Assembly (NCBI RefSeq): GCF_030549525.1
Contig: NZ_CP130831.1
Location: 4,117,501 to 4,181,500 of the forward strand
DNA: 64,000 nucleotides
Direction: 5' to 3'
Source of the DNA: Stenotrophomonas sp. 704A1
Lineage (GTDB): Bacteria; Pseudomonadota; Gammaproteobacteria; Xanthomonadales; Xanthomonadaceae
In this document: in pieces, positions 27,904 through 37,815 of the stretch
How positions within the stretch are numbered: position 1 is the first letter of the stretch
How the letters are laid out: every line of letters begins with the position of its first letter
The notes under the pieces: generated by a model
Told to the model about the DNA's origin: nothing
Database searches by the model: none
Seen by the model: the letters and a program-made list of their open reading frames with translations, nothing else
Program-made: the position numbers and the translations under genes

Positions 27904-28710
27904 ATGTCCTCCACGACCGCTCCCAACGAACGGCCTCGCATCTCGGCCTGCATTATCGCGTTCAACGAGGCTGGCCGCATCGGCGACTGCCTGGCGTCGC
28001 TGGCGTTCTGCGACGAGATCGTGGTGGTGGACTCGCAGTCCACCGACGCCACCGTCGCCCTCGCCGAGGCCGCAGGCGCCCGCGTCCTGCAACGGCGCTT
28101 CGACGGCTTCCGCAGCCAGAAGGCGTTCTGCGTCGAGCAGGCCCGGCATGACTGGGTGCTGTGCCTGGACGCCGATGAGCGGATCAGCCCGGAACTGCGC
28201 GCCGCCATCGAACAGGCCCGTGACCGCGGCTTCAGCGGCCACCACGGCTATCGCTTCGCGCGCCTGTCCGAGTACTTCGGCAGGTTCCTGCGCCACGGCA
28301 ATGCCTACCCGGACCGGGTGCTGCGCCTGTTCGACCGGCGCCACGGGGGCTGGCGCGGTACGCGCGAGATCCACGAGGCCGCCAGCGTCGATGGCAGCGT
28401 CGGCACCCTGCGCGGTGATCTGATCCACTACCCGTACCGGTCGCTGCAGCAGCAGCTGGCCAAGACCGAGAAGTACGCGCGGATGATGGCCGAGCACGAA
28501 TTCGCCCGCGGCAAGCGCGCCACGCTCGGCAAGCTGGTGCTGGCCCCGGCCTGGCGGTTCTGGCGCGGCTTCCTGTTCCGGGGCGGCTTCCGCGATGGCT
28601 GGCACGGCCTGGTCTATGCCTATGTGCGCGCCAACTACGTGCGGCAGAAGACCATCATGCTGTGGATGCTCGGCAACGGGCAGGCCGTGGCCGACCCGCC
28701 GCCGCCCTGA
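27904..28710 (+). CDS. Family-2 glycosyltransferase, WaaE/KdtX-like
   Basis: A 268-residue GT2 enzyme. The GT-A fold is visible: ISACIIAFNEAGRIGDCLAS, VVDSQSTDATV, LCLDADERIS (DxD-type) and the WRGTREIHEA substrate loop. The C-terminus with YVRANYVRQKT is typical of WaaE/KdtX proteins that transfer glucose or similar to the LPS inner core. The ATG lies inside the start region of the divergent gene (see findings); no later Met could give a full domain. It is the only plus-strand gene in the cluster, followed by a bidirectional hairpin. Confidence 0.85.
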   Translation: MSSTTAPNERPRISACIIAFNEAGRIGDCLASLAFCDEIVVVDSQSTDATVALAEAAGARVLQRRFDGFRSQKAFCVEQARHDWVLCLDADERISPELRAAIEQARDRGFSGHHGYRFARLSEYFGRFLRHGNAYPDRVLRLFDRRHGGWRGTREIHEAASVDGSVGTLRGDLIHYPYRSLQQQLAKTEKYARMMAEHEFARGKRATLGKLVLAPAWRFWRGFLFRGGFRDGWHGLVYAYVRANYVRQKTIMLWMLGNGQAVADPPPP

Positions 28711-28712
28711 GT

Positions 28713-28729
28713 GCCGGGCGGTGCCCGGC
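28713..28729. terminator. Bidirectional hairpin between convergent LPS genes
   Basis: GCCGGGC-GGT-GCCCGGC forms a 7-bp stem directly after the stop of the WaaE-like gene and before the convergent ligase-like gene. Confidence 0.55.
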
Positions 28730-28738
28730 GCCGGCCGG

Positions 28739-30025
28739 TCAGCCGTTCTGGCGCGCGCGGTACCGCGCGCCTTCCACGATCGACAACCCGACCAGCAGGC
28801 CGAGGATGGTGACGTAGAAGCTGGCGGTCATCTGGTGCGCGAACATCGACTGGGTCAGGCCGCACAGCACATAGGACACCACCACCATCACGCCGGCGGC
28901 GGCCGGGCCACGGAAGGTGGTGTGCCCACTGCGCCGATGCAGGCGCACGAACACCCACAGCGGCACCCCGTACACCGCCAGCAGCAGCAACAGGCCGGGC
29001 AGGCCCTGGGTGGCGGCCCACTCGGCCAGATCGTTGTGGGCATGGCGCAGGTGGCAGCGGATTTCCTGCGGATTCTCGCGGCAGGCCGGCACCCGCTTCA
29101 TGGCCGTGTCGAAGTGGCCGATGCCGACGCCGGTCAGCGGATGGTCGAGGAAGGTCTCCCAGGCCACCTGCAGGCGCTCCACGCGGGCACCGGCCGAGGA
29201 ATCGCTGTCACCCTGCTCCATGCGCTGCACATCGCTGTGCAGTTCGGACAAGCGCACCTGCTGGCGCAGCTCCGGCACCGACAGCAGCAGGGTCGCGCCG
29301 ATCGCCAGCATGCCGGCAAGCACCGACAGCCGGGCTACGCCGGTGCGCCAGCGCAGGCTCAGTGCCAGCACCACCAGCAGCGCCAGCAGCGCCGCGAACA
29401 CGCCGCGGCTGCCGGTCAGGATGATGGTGCCGCAACCGGCAGCCATGCCGACGATCACCAGCGACCAGCGCCGCGACGGCCGGCAGAACACCAGCAGCAC
29501 CATCAGCATCATCACGATGTCGGCCAGCACGATCGCGTTGGTGAACAGTTCGGCCCGTGGCGCACCCCGGAACACCTGCAGGGCCGAGAGCACGAAAGTG
29601 CCCAGCAACCCGGCCAGCGCACCGCGCCACAGCCAGCGCATGTCCGGGCGCAGCGCACACACCCACAGCGCGATCCAGGGGATGACGAGGAAGCGGGATC
29701 GATTGTCGACATCGCGCAGGCCCTGCTCGAACAGCATGACCGACACGATGCCCATCACCAGCACGGCCAGCATCAGCCAGCTGAGGACCTTGATCGGCTG
29801 CGGGTCCATCTTCCGCGCCTGCCACAGCAGGCCGGGCACCATCGCGGTGCTGACCAGCAGCACGAGCGCGTAGGGCAGCAGGTTGATCGGAATGGTCAGC
29901 ACCAGCGCCGGCATGCAGAACAGGCCGATCTGCGCCAGCCAGTGCGCCGCGCGCGGACGCCGCCCTGCGGGGACGCCCAGCGGATCGCCGATCGTGGATT
30001 CCAGGTTGTGCTGTGAAGCTGCCAC
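28739..30025 (-). CDS. O-antigen ligase/polymerase family membrane protein
   Basis: A 428-residue protein with about ten to twelve membrane helices and a large periplasmic loop. The Wzy_C segment with TGVGIGHFDTAMKR and HLRHAHNDLAEWAATQGLPG (about 300-345) holds the conserved Arg/His residues of O-antigen ligases (WaaL) and related transferases. It would attach surface glycan to the lipid A core at the periplasmic face. It starts at a GTG without a clear ribosome-binding site. The cluster (GT, ligase-like, ArnT-like) supports this call, although ligase and polymerase cannot be told apart here. Confidence 0.82.
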   Translation of the reverse strand: MAASQHNLESTIGDPLGVPAGRRPRAAHWLAQIGLFCMPALVLTIPINLLPYALVLLVSTAMVPGLLWQARKMDPQPIKVLSWLMLAVLVMGIVSVMLFEQGLRDVDNRSRFLVIPWIALWVCALRPDMRWLWRGALAGLLGTFVLSALQVFRGAPRAELFTNAIVLADIVMMLMVLLVFCRPSRRWSLVIVGMAAGCGTIILTGSRGVFAALLALLVVLALSLRWRTGVARLSVLAGMLAIGATLLLSVPELRQQVRLSELHSDVQRMEQGDSDSSAGARVERLQVAWETFLDHPLTGVGIGHFDTAMKRVPACRENPQEIRCHLRHAHNDLAEWAATQGLPGLLLLLAVYGVPLWVFVRLHRRSGHTTFRGPAAAGVMVVVSYVLCGLTQSMFAHQMTASFYVTILGLLVGLSIVEGARYRARQNG

Positions 30026-30065
30026 GTCGAAAAAGTTCGCTGCGATCCTGCTGAATGAACCGGAC

Positions 30066-30082
30066 GACCGGCGATGCCGGTC
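30066..30082. terminator. Hairpin before the ligase-like gene
   Basis: GACCGGC-GAT-GCCGGTC is a 7-bp stem in the 122-bp gap after the ArnT-like gene on the minus strand. There is no T-run; it may be a weak terminator. Confidence 0.4.
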
Positions 30083-30147
30083 CCACGCTGACGTTTTACT
30101 GCCTTTGGCGCCGCTTGGGCAGTCTGGACAAGTGCCGGCCCGCAGGG

Positions 30148-31860
30148 TTACTCCTCACGTTGCAAGCGCCGTTCACGTTCGCGCTCGGCCGCACTGGCCA
30201 CGCAGGGCCCCTGGATCGCGGCGGCCGGCACCAGCCACCAACGACGACGGTTGGCGATACCGGCCAGTTCGGCGCGGCTGCGATCGACGCAGGGCAGCAA
30301 TGCGTCTTCGTGCACCAGCAGCCAGCGCCGCTGCGGCACCAGCTGCTGCCAGCGCACGGCAGCGGCCAGCTGCTCGTCCCAGGGCGTCCTGAAGCCGAAG
30401 GTGGCCGCAGGGCGGTCGGCCATCAGCAGGTTCTGCTCCTTCCAGGCGACCAGGCCCAGTTCGGCGTCGGCACCGATGCGCTGGCCGGTATGCCGCATCA
30501 GGCCCCGCGCGGAACTGGAGTCATTCAACAGCGGATAGCCGACCAGGCTGTACAGCACCCACACCGCGGTCAGGGTCGAGACCAGCGCCAGCTCGCGGCG
30601 GCCACGCCCGAACAGCAGCAGGCTGGCCACGCCCCAGCCCCCCATCGCCAGCGCGGCCCAGGCCAGGGCGTTCATTTCCCCGTTGCCGATGCCGCGGGTC
30701 TGCATCAACCGGGCTTCAAAGCCGGGCCTGCCGATCAGCGCGGACACGCCCGCGGCCAACGTGCCCAGTGCCAGCAGCAGGGTGAAGCCGCCCAGCACTG
30801 CCTGCACGTCGCGCCGGCGCAGCAGGCCCGGCAGCAACGGGGCCAGTGCCAGGCAGAACATCGGCAGCGCGGGCAGGATGTAGACATCGCGCTTGCCATC
30901 GGGAATCGAGAAGAACAGCACGATCAGCGCCCACCAGCCCAGCAGCAGCAGGTAGCGCGCATCCTGGCGCTGCAGCCGCCGCCGCCAGGCCGGGATCGCC
31001 CAGGGCAGTGCCAGGAACGCCGGAATCCACATCGAGGGCATGGTGCCGAGGAAGTACCACCAGGGCTGGTGGTGGTCCCAGGACTGCGCGTAGCGCTTGG
31101 CGGTCTGCCGGAACAGGATGTCATCCATGTAGGCCAGGTAGTCGCCGGAGCGCGTTGCCAGCGCGGTCGTCACCATCGGCACCAGCCACAGCGCGATCGC
31201 CAGCAGGAACGCCAGCGGTGCCAGCCAGAAGCGCGGGTCGCGGGCATGCAGGCGCACGCGCGGCCAGCGCAGCGCCGAGCCGATCAGTGCCGGCACGATC
31301 ATCAGCAGGGCGATCACGCCCACGCCCTTGGTGATCACCCCGACGCCGGCGAAGAACCAGCCCAGCCACCACCAGCGCCAGGCCGGGCCCAGCAGCAGGT
31401 GGCGCAGCAGGCCGTAGTTGGCCAGGGTGATGAACAGCACCACCAGTGGATCGATCTGCGCCTTCTTCGACTGGAAGGTGAAATGCAGGGCGAACAGCAG
31501 CGCCCAGCCGGCATACAGGCCCACCTGCCGCGTCCACAGCCGGCGCCCGAGATCGACCACGCACCACAAGGTCCCGAGTGCGGCGATCAGCGACGGCAGC
31601 AGGAACGCGACCCGCCAGTTGCCGACCACGCTGTACAGCGTGGCCTGCCACCACATCAGCATCGGCGGCTTGTCCGAGTACAGCTCAAGCCCGCGGTGCG
31701 GGAACAGCCAGTCGCCGCTGTCCACCATCTGCTTGGCCACCAGGGCGAAGCGCGGTTCGTCCGAGGGCCAGGGGTCGCGCAGTCCCAGTCCGGCGCCCAG
31801 CACCAGCAGGGCCATCACTACGAACAACCACGTCTGGCGTGACGCACGGGTTTTCAGCAT
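30148..31860 (-). CDS. ArnT/PMT-family lipid-linked glycosyltransferase
   Basis: A 570-residue integral membrane GT83/PMT-type transferase. The first periplasmic loop after TM1 holds DPWPSDEPRFALVAKQM with the acidic pair that binds the lipid-linked sugar substrate, and a second loop holds YSDKPPMLMWWQA. About twelve helices and a C-terminal periplasmic domain (from about 450) are predicted. ArnT adds aminoarabinose to lipid A; this protein may add another sugar to the envelope. It belongs to the LPS cluster and lies 22 bp downstream of rsmB on the same strand. Confidence 0.85.
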   Translation of the reverse strand: MLKTRASRQTWLFVVMALLVLGAGLGLRDPWPSDEPRFALVAKQMVDSGDWLFPHRGLELYSDKPPMLMWWQATLYSVVGNWRVAFLLPSLIAALGTLWCVVDLGRRLWTRQVGLYAGWALLFALHFTFQSKKAQIDPLVVLFITLANYGLLRHLLLGPAWRWWWLGWFFAGVGVITKGVGVIALLMIVPALIGSALRWPRVRLHARDPRFWLAPLAFLLAIALWLVPMVTTALATRSGDYLAYMDDILFRQTAKRYAQSWDHHQPWWYFLGTMPSMWIPAFLALPWAIPAWRRRLQRQDARYLLLLGWWALIVLFFSIPDGKRDVYILPALPMFCLALAPLLPGLLRRRDVQAVLGGFTLLLALGTLAAGVSALIGRPGFEARLMQTRGIGNGEMNALAWAALAMGGWGVASLLLFGRGRRELALVSTLTAVWVLYSLVGYPLLNDSSSARGLMRHTGQRIGADAELGLVAWKEQNLLMADRPAATFGFRTPWDEQLAAAVRWQQLVPQRRWLLVHEDALLPCVDRSRAELAGIANRRRWWLVPAAAIQGPCVASAAERERERRLQREE

Positions 31861-31882
31861 GGGAACTCGGACAGCGGGAAGG

Positions 31883-33214
31883 TCAGGCCTTTTTTAGCAG
31901 ACGTGCGTAGAAAAATCCGTCAGCATCGTGGTCTCCGGGCAGCCGTTGCCGCGCGATACCGTCACAATCCAGACCAAAAGCGTCACCAAGCGGCGCAGCT
32001 TCCGCATCCGGATGCCATTTCAGGAAGCCCCGCACCTGCTCGACGTTCTCCACGCGCAGGATCGAGCAGGTGGCATACAGCAGCACGCCACCGGGGCGCA
32101 GCATCGACCAGCAGGCCTCCAGCAGGCGGGCCTGGATCCCGACCAGCGCATCGATGTCTTCGGCACGGCGGTGGAACATCACGTCCGGCTGGCGGCGGAT
32201 CACACCGGTGGCCGAGCACGGCGCATCCAGCAGGATCGCGTCGAAGGGAACCCCGTCCCACCATGCGCCCGGATCGCTGGCATCGGCCACCTGCACCTGC
32301 GCGCCGTCGCCCACCCCGGTGCGTGCAAAGGTGTCCTTGGCACGTGCAAGGCGGCGGGCGTCGATATCCAGTGCCAGCAACCGCAGACCGGGATCGCGCT
32401 CGAGCAGGTGCGCCGACTTGCCGCCGGGCGCCGCACAGGCGTCCAGCACGCGGCTGCCGGCCGGCGCTGCCAGCGCATCGGCGGCGCACTGCGCCGACAG
32501 ATCCTGCACCGACAACATGCCGTCGGCAAAGCCGGGCAGCTGATTCACCGGCACCGGTGTTGCCAGGCGCAGCGCATCGGCGCTCAGCGGGCTGGCGTCG
32601 GCGGCAATGCCGGCCTGCTGCAGCGCCGCCAGCGCCTTCTCGCGCCCGCCCTGCTGGCGGTTGGCACGCAGCCACAGCGGTGCCGGCTGCAGGCTGGCGG
32701 CGAAGATCGCCTCGGCCTGCGCCGGCCAATCGCGTTCGACCGCGTCGGCCAGCCATGCAGGAAACGCGTCGCGCGCCGGCTGTTCGGGGAAGCCTTCGCG
32801 CTGGGCCCGGCGCAGGATCGCGTTGACCAGGCCGGCCTGGCGCTCACGCCCCAGCGCGCGCGCGGCGTCGACCGTGGCCGACAGTGCGGCGTGGGCCGGC
32901 AGTTCCAGCACATCCAGCTGGGCGAAGCCGACCATCAGCAGCGTGCGCAGGTCGGCGTCGCGGGCCGACAGCGGCTTCTGCATCCACGCCTGCAGGGCGG
33001 CGTCATAGGTACTGCGCCGGCGCAGCACGGCAAAGCACAGGGCTTCGAGCAGCGCGCGATCACGGGTGTCGGCCAGTTTCGGCAGGGCCCAGGCCAGCTC
33101 GGCCTTCAACGAGCGGCCGCGGGTGAACACCTGCGCCAGCACACGTGCCGCGAGCATGCGGGTCGCCGCACCGGGTGCCGCGTTGGCGATGGAGAAATCG
33201 TTCTGCTTCGCCAC
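31883..33214 (-). CDS. rsmB: 16S rRNA (cytosine-967 C5) methyltransferase
   Basis: A 443-residue enzyme with the N-terminal NusB-like RNA-binding domain (about 20-150) and the C-terminal SAM domain (about 240-440). SAM motif [15 protein letters not shown] and both catalytic cysteines in DAPCSATGV and [11 protein letters not shown] are present. It methylates C967 of 16S rRNA. The gene starts at a GTG 3 bp after the fmt stop, and fmt-rsmB (often called sun/fmu) is a widespread operon. The start has a G-rich site. Confidence 0.95.
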   Translation of the reverse strand: MAKQNDFSIANAAPGAATRMLAARVLAQVFTRGRSLKAELAWALPKLADTRDRALLEALCFAVLRRRSTYDAALQAWMQKPLSARDADLRTLLMVGFAQLDVLELPAHAALSATVDAARALGRERQAGLVNAILRRAQREGFPEQPARDAFPAWLADAVERDWPAQAEAIFAASLQPAPLWLRANRQQGGREKALAALQQAGIAADASPLSADALRLATPVPVNQLPGFADGMLSVQDLSAQCAADALAAPAGSRVLDACAAPGGKSAHLLERDPGLRLLALDIDARRLARAKDTFARTGVGDGAQVQVADASDPGAWWDGVPFDAILLDAPCSATGVIRRQPDVMFHRRAEDIDALVGIQARLLEACWSMLRPGGVLLYATCSILRVENVEQVRGFLKWHPDAEAAPLGDAFGLDCDGIARQRLPGDHDADGFFYARLLKKA

Positions 33215-33217
33215 CGC

Positions 33218-34141
33218 TTACGCCCCCACGCGCAGGTCGCGGCGTGCATTGAGGTAGTCGGCAGCGGTGATCGCCTTGCCCCCTTCGCGCTGCAGCACGC
33301 GCAGGCGCAGTGCGCCCTGCCCGCAGGCAATGTCGATGCCCTCGCGGCCTGCGGCCAGCACCGTTCCCGGCGCCTGCCCATGGTCCACGTCCACCGCCAC
33401 CGCTCCGTGGATGCGCACGCGCTCACCGGCCAGCACTGCTTCGGCGATCGGCCACGGATTGAACGCGCGCACCGTGCGCGCCAGCGCGCCGGCCTCCAGC
33501 GCCCAGTCGAGCCGGGCCTCGGCCTTGTCCAGCTTGTGCGCATAGGTCACGCCCTGCTCCGGCTGCGGGCGCGCGATCGGCTTGATGCCTGCGCGCAGCA
33601 GGCCCAGCCCATCGGACAGCACCTGCGCGCCCAGTTCGGCCAGCCTGTCATGCAGCTGGCCACCGGTCTCGGTGGCCGCGATCGGCAGCTCCTGGTGCAG
33701 CAGCACCGGCCCGGTGTCCAGGCCCGCCTCCATCTGCATCAGGCACACGCCGGTGCGCTCATCGCCCGCCTGGATCGCGCGCTGGATCGGCGCGGCGCCC
33801 CGCCAGCGCGGCAGCAGCGAGGCATGCACGTTCCAGCAACCGTGGGTCGGGATCGTCAACACCGCCCTGGGCAGGATCAGGCCATAGGCCACCACCACCA
33901 TCAGGTCCGGCTGCAGGTCGCGCAGCTGCTGCTGCGCTGCCTCATCCTTCAGCGATTCAGGCTGGTACACCGGAATGCCACGGGCGACCGCTTCCAGCTT
34001 GACCGGCGACGGTGCCAGGCCACGGCCGCGGCCGGCGGGGCGATCAGGCTGGGTGTAGACAGCGACGACCTCGTGATGACGCGCAGCCGCGCGCAGCGAC
34101 GACACCGCGAATTCCGGCGTACCGGCAAAGACAATCCTCAT
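33218..34141 (-). CDS. fmt: Methionyl-tRNA formyltransferase
   Basis: A 307-residue enzyme of normal length. The catalytic-domain motif [20 protein letters not shown] (HxSLLPxxRG) and the N-terminal [14 protein letters not shown] are present, as is the C-terminal OB-type tRNA-binding domain. It formylates initiator Met-tRNA using 10-formyl-THF. It is followed by rsmB after 3 bp. Upstream on the same strand is def, separated by a strong hairpin, so fmt may need read-through or its own promoter. Confidence 0.96.
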   Translation of the reverse strand: MRIVFAGTPEFAVSSLRAAARHHEVVAVYTQPDRPAGRGRGLAPSPVKLEAVARGIPVYQPESLKDEAAQQQLRDLQPDLMVVVAYGLILPRAVLTIPTHGCWNVHASLLPRWRGAAPIQRAIQAGDERTGVCLMQMEAGLDTGPVLLHQELPIAATETGGQLHDRLAELGAQVLSDGLGLLRAGIKPIARPQPEQGVTYAHKLDKAEARLDWALEAGALARTVRAFNPWPIAEAVLAGERVRIHGAVAVDVDHGQAPGTVLAAGREGIDIACGQGALRLRVLQREGGKAITAADYLNARRDLRVGA

Positions 34142-34181
34142 GGCAACCCCACTTGCAGGATGAAATCGTGCAGGAAAGAAA

Positions 34182-34204
34182 ACGGCGCCGTCGGCCGGCG
34201 CCGT
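34182..34204 (-). terminator. Terminator between def and fmt
   Basis: ACGGCGCC and GGCGCCGT form an 8-bp stem with a 7-nt loop, followed on the minus strand by TTTTCTTT. It lies 40 bp upstream of the fmt ATG. Confidence 0.75.
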
Positions 34205-34262
34205 GCAGCCTGCGCAGCGCGCGCAGGCACGGGCCGCCCCGCGGGGCAGCCCGGATCGGCGA

Positions 34263-34775
34263 TCACGCCACGTGCTTGCGCTGCTTGGCCAGCTTCTTGC
34301 GGACCATCTCGCGCTTCAGCGGCGACAGGTAGTCGATGAACAGCTTGCCGTCCAGGTGATCCATTTCATGCTGCACGCACACCGCCAGCAGGCCGTCGGT
34401 CCTCAGCTCCTGCGGCTGGCCCTGACGGTCCAGGAACTTCACGGTGATGGTGTCGGCACGGGTCACGTCGGCGAAGATGCCGGGCACCGACAGGCAACCT
34501 TCCTGGTACACCTGGCCGCCGTCCTGGGCGACGATTTCCGGATTGATGAAGACGCGCGGTTCGTTCTTCTCTTCGCTGACGTCGATGACCATGAACCGCT
34601 TGTGCACGTCCACCTGGCTGGCCGCCAGGCCGATGCCGGGCGCTTCGTACATGGTCTGGAACATGTTGTCGATCAGTTCCTGGAACGCCGGCGTGGTCAC
34701 TTCGGCGGCCTCGATCACCGCGGCCTTGGTACGCAGGCGCGGGTCGGGGAACTCAAGGATGGGGAGGAGAGCCAT
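34263..34775 (-). CDS. def: Peptide deformylase
   Basis: A 170-residue metalloenzyme that removes the formyl group from nascent proteins. Motif 1 GIGLAASQ, motif 2 EGCLS (Cys ligand) and motif 3 QHEMDHLDG (both His ligands and catalytic Glu) are complete. The start at 34775 gives [14 protein letters not shown] with a GGAGGAG site. It is divergent from the lysM gene (127 bp); this def|lysM-dprA arrangement is standard in gammaproteobacteria. Confidence 0.97.
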   Translation of the reverse strand: MALLPILEFPDPRLRTKAAVIEAAEVTTPAFQELIDNMFQTMYEAPGIGLAASQVDVHKRFMVIDVSEEKNEPRVFINPEIVAQDGGQVYQEGCLSVPGIFADVTRADTITVKFLDRQGQPQELRTDGLLAVCVQHEMDHLDGKLFIDYLSPLKREMVRKKLAKQRKHVA

Positions 34776-34902
34776 GGCAATTTCCGGGTTGGTGGCCGGG
34801 TACGCCGGCATACGTCGCAGATTCTAGCTCCAACGCTTGCCTTGCGCCCCGGTTTCTGGACTATAGTGCGCGAACCTGTTGGGGAATCAGGGCTTCACAC
34901 CT

Positions 34903-36030
34903 ATGTTGCTTCGTTTTCGTACGGTCGTCGCCGCGGCGATGCTGACCGTGGCTGCCTATGCTACCGCCGTGGAAGTGAATGGCGGGCACCCGGACACCTA
35001 TGTGGTCCGCAAAGGGGACACGCTGTGGGACATCGCAGGGCGGTTCCTGCAGAAGCCATGGCTGTGGCCGGAGATCTGGCAGGCCAATCCGCAGATCGCC
35101 AATCCGCACCTGATCTATCCCGGTGACGTGCTCAGCCTGGCCTATCTGGACCGGGTCACGGCCCAGCCCGGCCCACGCCAGGAAGCGCCGGTCACCGGCG
35201 TGCCGCTGGCCGAAGTCGAGCCGTTCCTGAAGCAGCTCAGCGTGGTCGACAGCATTGAACAGCTGCCCTACGTGGTCGGCCTGGAGGACAACCGCCTGCG
35301 CGCCACCGGTGGCCAGACCGCCTATGTGCGCCTGCCGGACGCCCAGGCCGGGCAGCGCTGGGCGGTGGTCCGCCCGACCGTGCGCTATGCCCAGCCCAAG
35401 CCCACCGAGGACCTGACCGCCAACGGCGACGTCACCCCGGGCAGCGGCAACCTGTGGAAGGCGTTCAGTGCCCCGAACGCGCGTCGTGGCGTGCTCGGCT
35501 ATGAGCTGGCCCAGGTCGGCACCGGCACCATCAGCAAGGTGGCCGGCGGCGCATCCGAAGCCTCGATCCTGGTCCTGGACAACGGCAGCGGTGGCCGCGA
35601 GGTGCGGGCCGGCGATCGCCTGGTCCCGGTCGAAGCCACCCCGTACGACCTGCAGTTCTTCCCGCACGTGCCCGCCGCCGGCGTGGAAGGCCTGGATGTG
35701 CGCGTGCTGGCGGTGACCGACATGTTCAGCACCGGCGGTCCGCGCGACGTGATCGCGATCTCCGCCGGCCGCGCCCAGGGCGTGGACAACGGCACCGTGT
35801 TCTCGCTGTGGCGCCATGGCAGCCACGTGGCGCACCGGATGAAATACCCGGGGTCCTCGCGCATGGACGATTCGACAAGCTCCGGTGCCGGCCGGGTCAG
35901 CCTGCCCGACGAGTACGCGGCGCATGCGATGGTGTTCCGCACCTTCGACAACGTCAGCTATGCGCTGGTGATGCAGGGCGTGAAGCCGGTGCGGGTGGGC
36001 TACAGCGCGCTGCACCCGGACGCCAGGTAA
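34903..36030 (+). CDS. Exported LysM peptidoglycan-binding protein
   Basis: A 375-residue protein with a Sec signal peptide (about 1-22) and one N-terminal LysM domain (about 33-82, YVVRKGDTLWDIAGRFL ... WPEIWQANPQI), followed by a large beta-rich domain of unknown role. The position before dprA is conserved in gammaproteobacteria, where the homologue is a secreted/periplasmic cell-wall binder. The ATG at 34903 was chosen over an in-frame TTG 24 bp earlier because it opens the signal peptide. A TATAGT -10-like box sits at 34862-34867. Confidence 0.9.
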   Translation: MLLRFRTVVAAAMLTVAAYATAVEVNGGHPDTYVVRKGDTLWDIAGRFLQKPWLWPEIWQANPQIANPHLIYPGDVLSLAYLDRVTAQPGPRQEAPVTGVPLAEVEPFLKQLSVVDSIEQLPYVVGLEDNRLRATGGQTAYVRLPDAQAGQRWAVVRPTVRYAQPKPTEDLTANGDVTPGSGNLWKAFSAPNARRGVLGYELAQVGTGTISKVAGGASEASILVLDNGSGGREVRAGDRLVPVEATPYDLQFFPHVPAAGVEGLDVRVLAVTDMFSTGGPRDVIAISAGRAQGVDNGTVFSLWRHGSHVAHRMKYPGSSRMDDSTSSGAGRVSLPDEYAAHAMVFRTFDNVSYALVMQGVKPVRVGYSALHPDAR

Positions 36031-36083
36031 GGCCCTGCCGGCCACTGGTCGGCAAGGCCCGGACTCCCCTGACATCGACACGC

Positions 36084-36105
36084 GAAGGCGCCCTAGGGCG
36101 CCTTC
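36084..36105. terminator. Palindromic hairpin after the lysM gene
   Basis: A perfect palindrome with 11-bp arms (GAAGGCGCCCT and its complement) lies 53 bp after the lysM stop and 25 bp before the dprA start. The few T residues after it make termination likely but weak. Confidence 0.6.
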
Positions 36106-36130
36106 GTTGCATGCGGCCGATAGTCGGTGG

Positions 36131-37258
36131 ATGACCACACATGCACACGAGGCGCTGCTGCGCCTGCTGATGGCGGGAGGCGCGCTGGCGCCGCGACGGG
36201 CGCTGCTGCAGGCCGCAGGCGACGCCGCGACGGCCATCGCCCAGGGGCCGGCCAGCTGGCGCGCACACGGCTGCACGCCCGCGCAGTGCGCGGCGCTGGC
36301 ACGCCCCGACAGCCACAGCTGGGCGCCGGCCCTGCGTTGGCTGCAGCAGGACACCCACCATCTGCTGGCGTGCAACCACCCGGCCTTCCCGCCCGCCCTG
36401 CTGGAGGTGCCCAACCCGCCGCTGGCACTGTTCGTGGACGGTGATCCGGCCCGGGCCTGGCGTCCTTCGGTGGCGCTGGTCGGCAGCCGCTCGCCGACCC
36501 CGGCCGGGCGCGCGCTCGCCGCCCGCTTCGCCACCTGCTTCGTGGAAGCGGGCCTGGCGGTCACCAGCGGGCTGGCAGCAGGAATCGATGCGGCCGCCCA
36601 TGTGGCGACGCTGGACGCCGGCGGCTGCACCGTCGCGGTGATCGGGACCGGCCCGGATCGGGCCTTTCCGGACAGCCATGCGCGGCTGCAGGCCCGGATC
36701 GGCGTGGACGGGGTGGTGCTGAGCGAGTACCTGCCCGGCACGGCGGCGCGGCCGGCCCACTTCCCGGCCCGCAACCGGCTGGTGGCCGGGCTTGCCCTGG
36801 CCACGGTGGTGGTCGAGGCCGCCCATCGCTCCGGCGCGCTGATCACCGCGCGGCTCGCCGCCGAGGCCGGCCGCGAGGTCTGCGCCCTGCCCGGCTCGGT
36901 GCTGAACCCGCGTGCGGCAGGCTGCCATCGGCTGATCCGCGAGGGTGCCGCGCTGGTCGAACGCCCCGAGGAAGTGCTGGAACTGCTGGCGCCGGCCTTG
37001 CGCCAGCAGCTTCCGGCCTTGCAAACCCGGCTGGCCACCCCCACTGAACAGGCAGCGCCGGCGGTCCTGCCGGCCCGCTGGGCGGACGACGCGAACTACC
37101 AGCGCTTGTGGCGGGCACTGGAGCCCGACCCAAGCGGTATGGATTCATTGATCACGCGGTGTGGATTGACGGCGCCGGAGGTGTCCTCCATGCTGCTGGC
37201 CATGGAACTTGCGGGAATCGTGGTGTGCGTACACGGCCGCTACTGTCGACGTCCCTAG
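36131..37258 (+). CDS. dprA: DNA-processing protein DprA
   Basis: A 375-residue DprA/Smf. The Rossmann-like core contains [48 protein letters not shown] and the ARNRLVAGL segment of the ssDNA-binding/RecA-loading domain; a C-terminal winged-helix (about 320-370) follows. It protects incoming single-stranded DNA and loads RecA during natural transformation. The ATG at 36131 gives the normal N-terminus. The next gene, smg, begins 43 bp later, so the two are cotranscribed. Confidence 0.94.
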   Translation: MTTHAHEALLRLLMAGGALAPRRALLQAAGDAATAIAQGPASWRAHGCTPAQCAALARPDSHSWAPALRWLQQDTHHLLACNHPAFPPALLEVPNPPLALFVDGDPARAWRPSVALVGSRSPTPAGRALAARFATCFVEAGLAVTSGLAAGIDAAAHVATLDAGGCTVAVIGTGPDRAFPDSHARLQARIGVDGVVLSEYLPGTAARPAHFPARNRLVAGLALATVVVEAAHRSGALITARLAAEAGREVCALPGSVLNPRAAGCHRLIREGAALVERPEEVLELLAPALRQQLPALQTRLATPTEQAAPAVLPARWADDANYQRLWRALEPDPSGMDSLITRCGLTAPEVSSMLLAMELAGIVVCVHGRYCRRP

Positions 37259-37301
37259 TTTCTTCACCTCCACAGCGTCGCGCGACGCAGGCCGAGGGGC
37301 A

Positions 37302-37775
37302 ATGAAAGAGAGCATCCTGGATGTACTGCTGTACCTGTTTGAACACTATTTCAGCGAAGATGCGGACCTGATCCGTGACCGCGATTCGCTGCAGAATGGC
37401 CTGATCCAGGCCGGATTCAGCCCCACCGAGATCAACAAGGCATTCGACTGGCTCGATGCCCTGGCTGCGCAGCGTCCGAGCGTGGCCCAGGCGCGGGTCG
37501 ATGGCCCGGTGCGCATCTACCATGGCCCGGAGCTGGACAAGCTCGACGTGGAATGCCGTGGTTTCCTGCTGTACCTGGAACAGCACGGCATCCTCGACGC
37601 CGACCAGCGCGAGCTGGTGCTGGACCGTGCGATGGCCCTGGACCAGGACGAACTGGACCTGGACGACCTGAAGTGGGTGGTGCTGATGGTGCTGTTCAAC
37701 CAGCCGGGCGCCGAGGCGGCCTACGCCTGGATGGAAACGCAGATGTTCGTGGACGAGCCAGAACCCCTGCACTGA
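37302..37775 (+). CDS. smg: Smg/DUF494 family protein
   Basis: A 157-residue acidic helical protein, nearly identical in layout to Smg: [17 protein letters not shown] at the N-terminus and [19 protein letters not shown] near the C-terminus. The function is unknown; the gene is always found between dprA and topA in many proteobacteria. The start has GAGGGG upstream. Confidence 0.92.
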   Translation: MKESILDVLLYLFEHYFSEDADLIRDRDSLQNGLIQAGFSPTEINKAFDWLDALAAQRPSVAQARVDGPVRIYHGPELDKLDVECRGFLLYLEQHGILDADQRELVLDRAMALDQDELDLDDLKWVVLMVLFNQPGAEAAYAWMETQMFVDEPEPLH

Positions 37776-37815
37776 CCGTACACTTGGGGGCCGTGCGCAT
37801 TCAGGAGCGTCCCCC

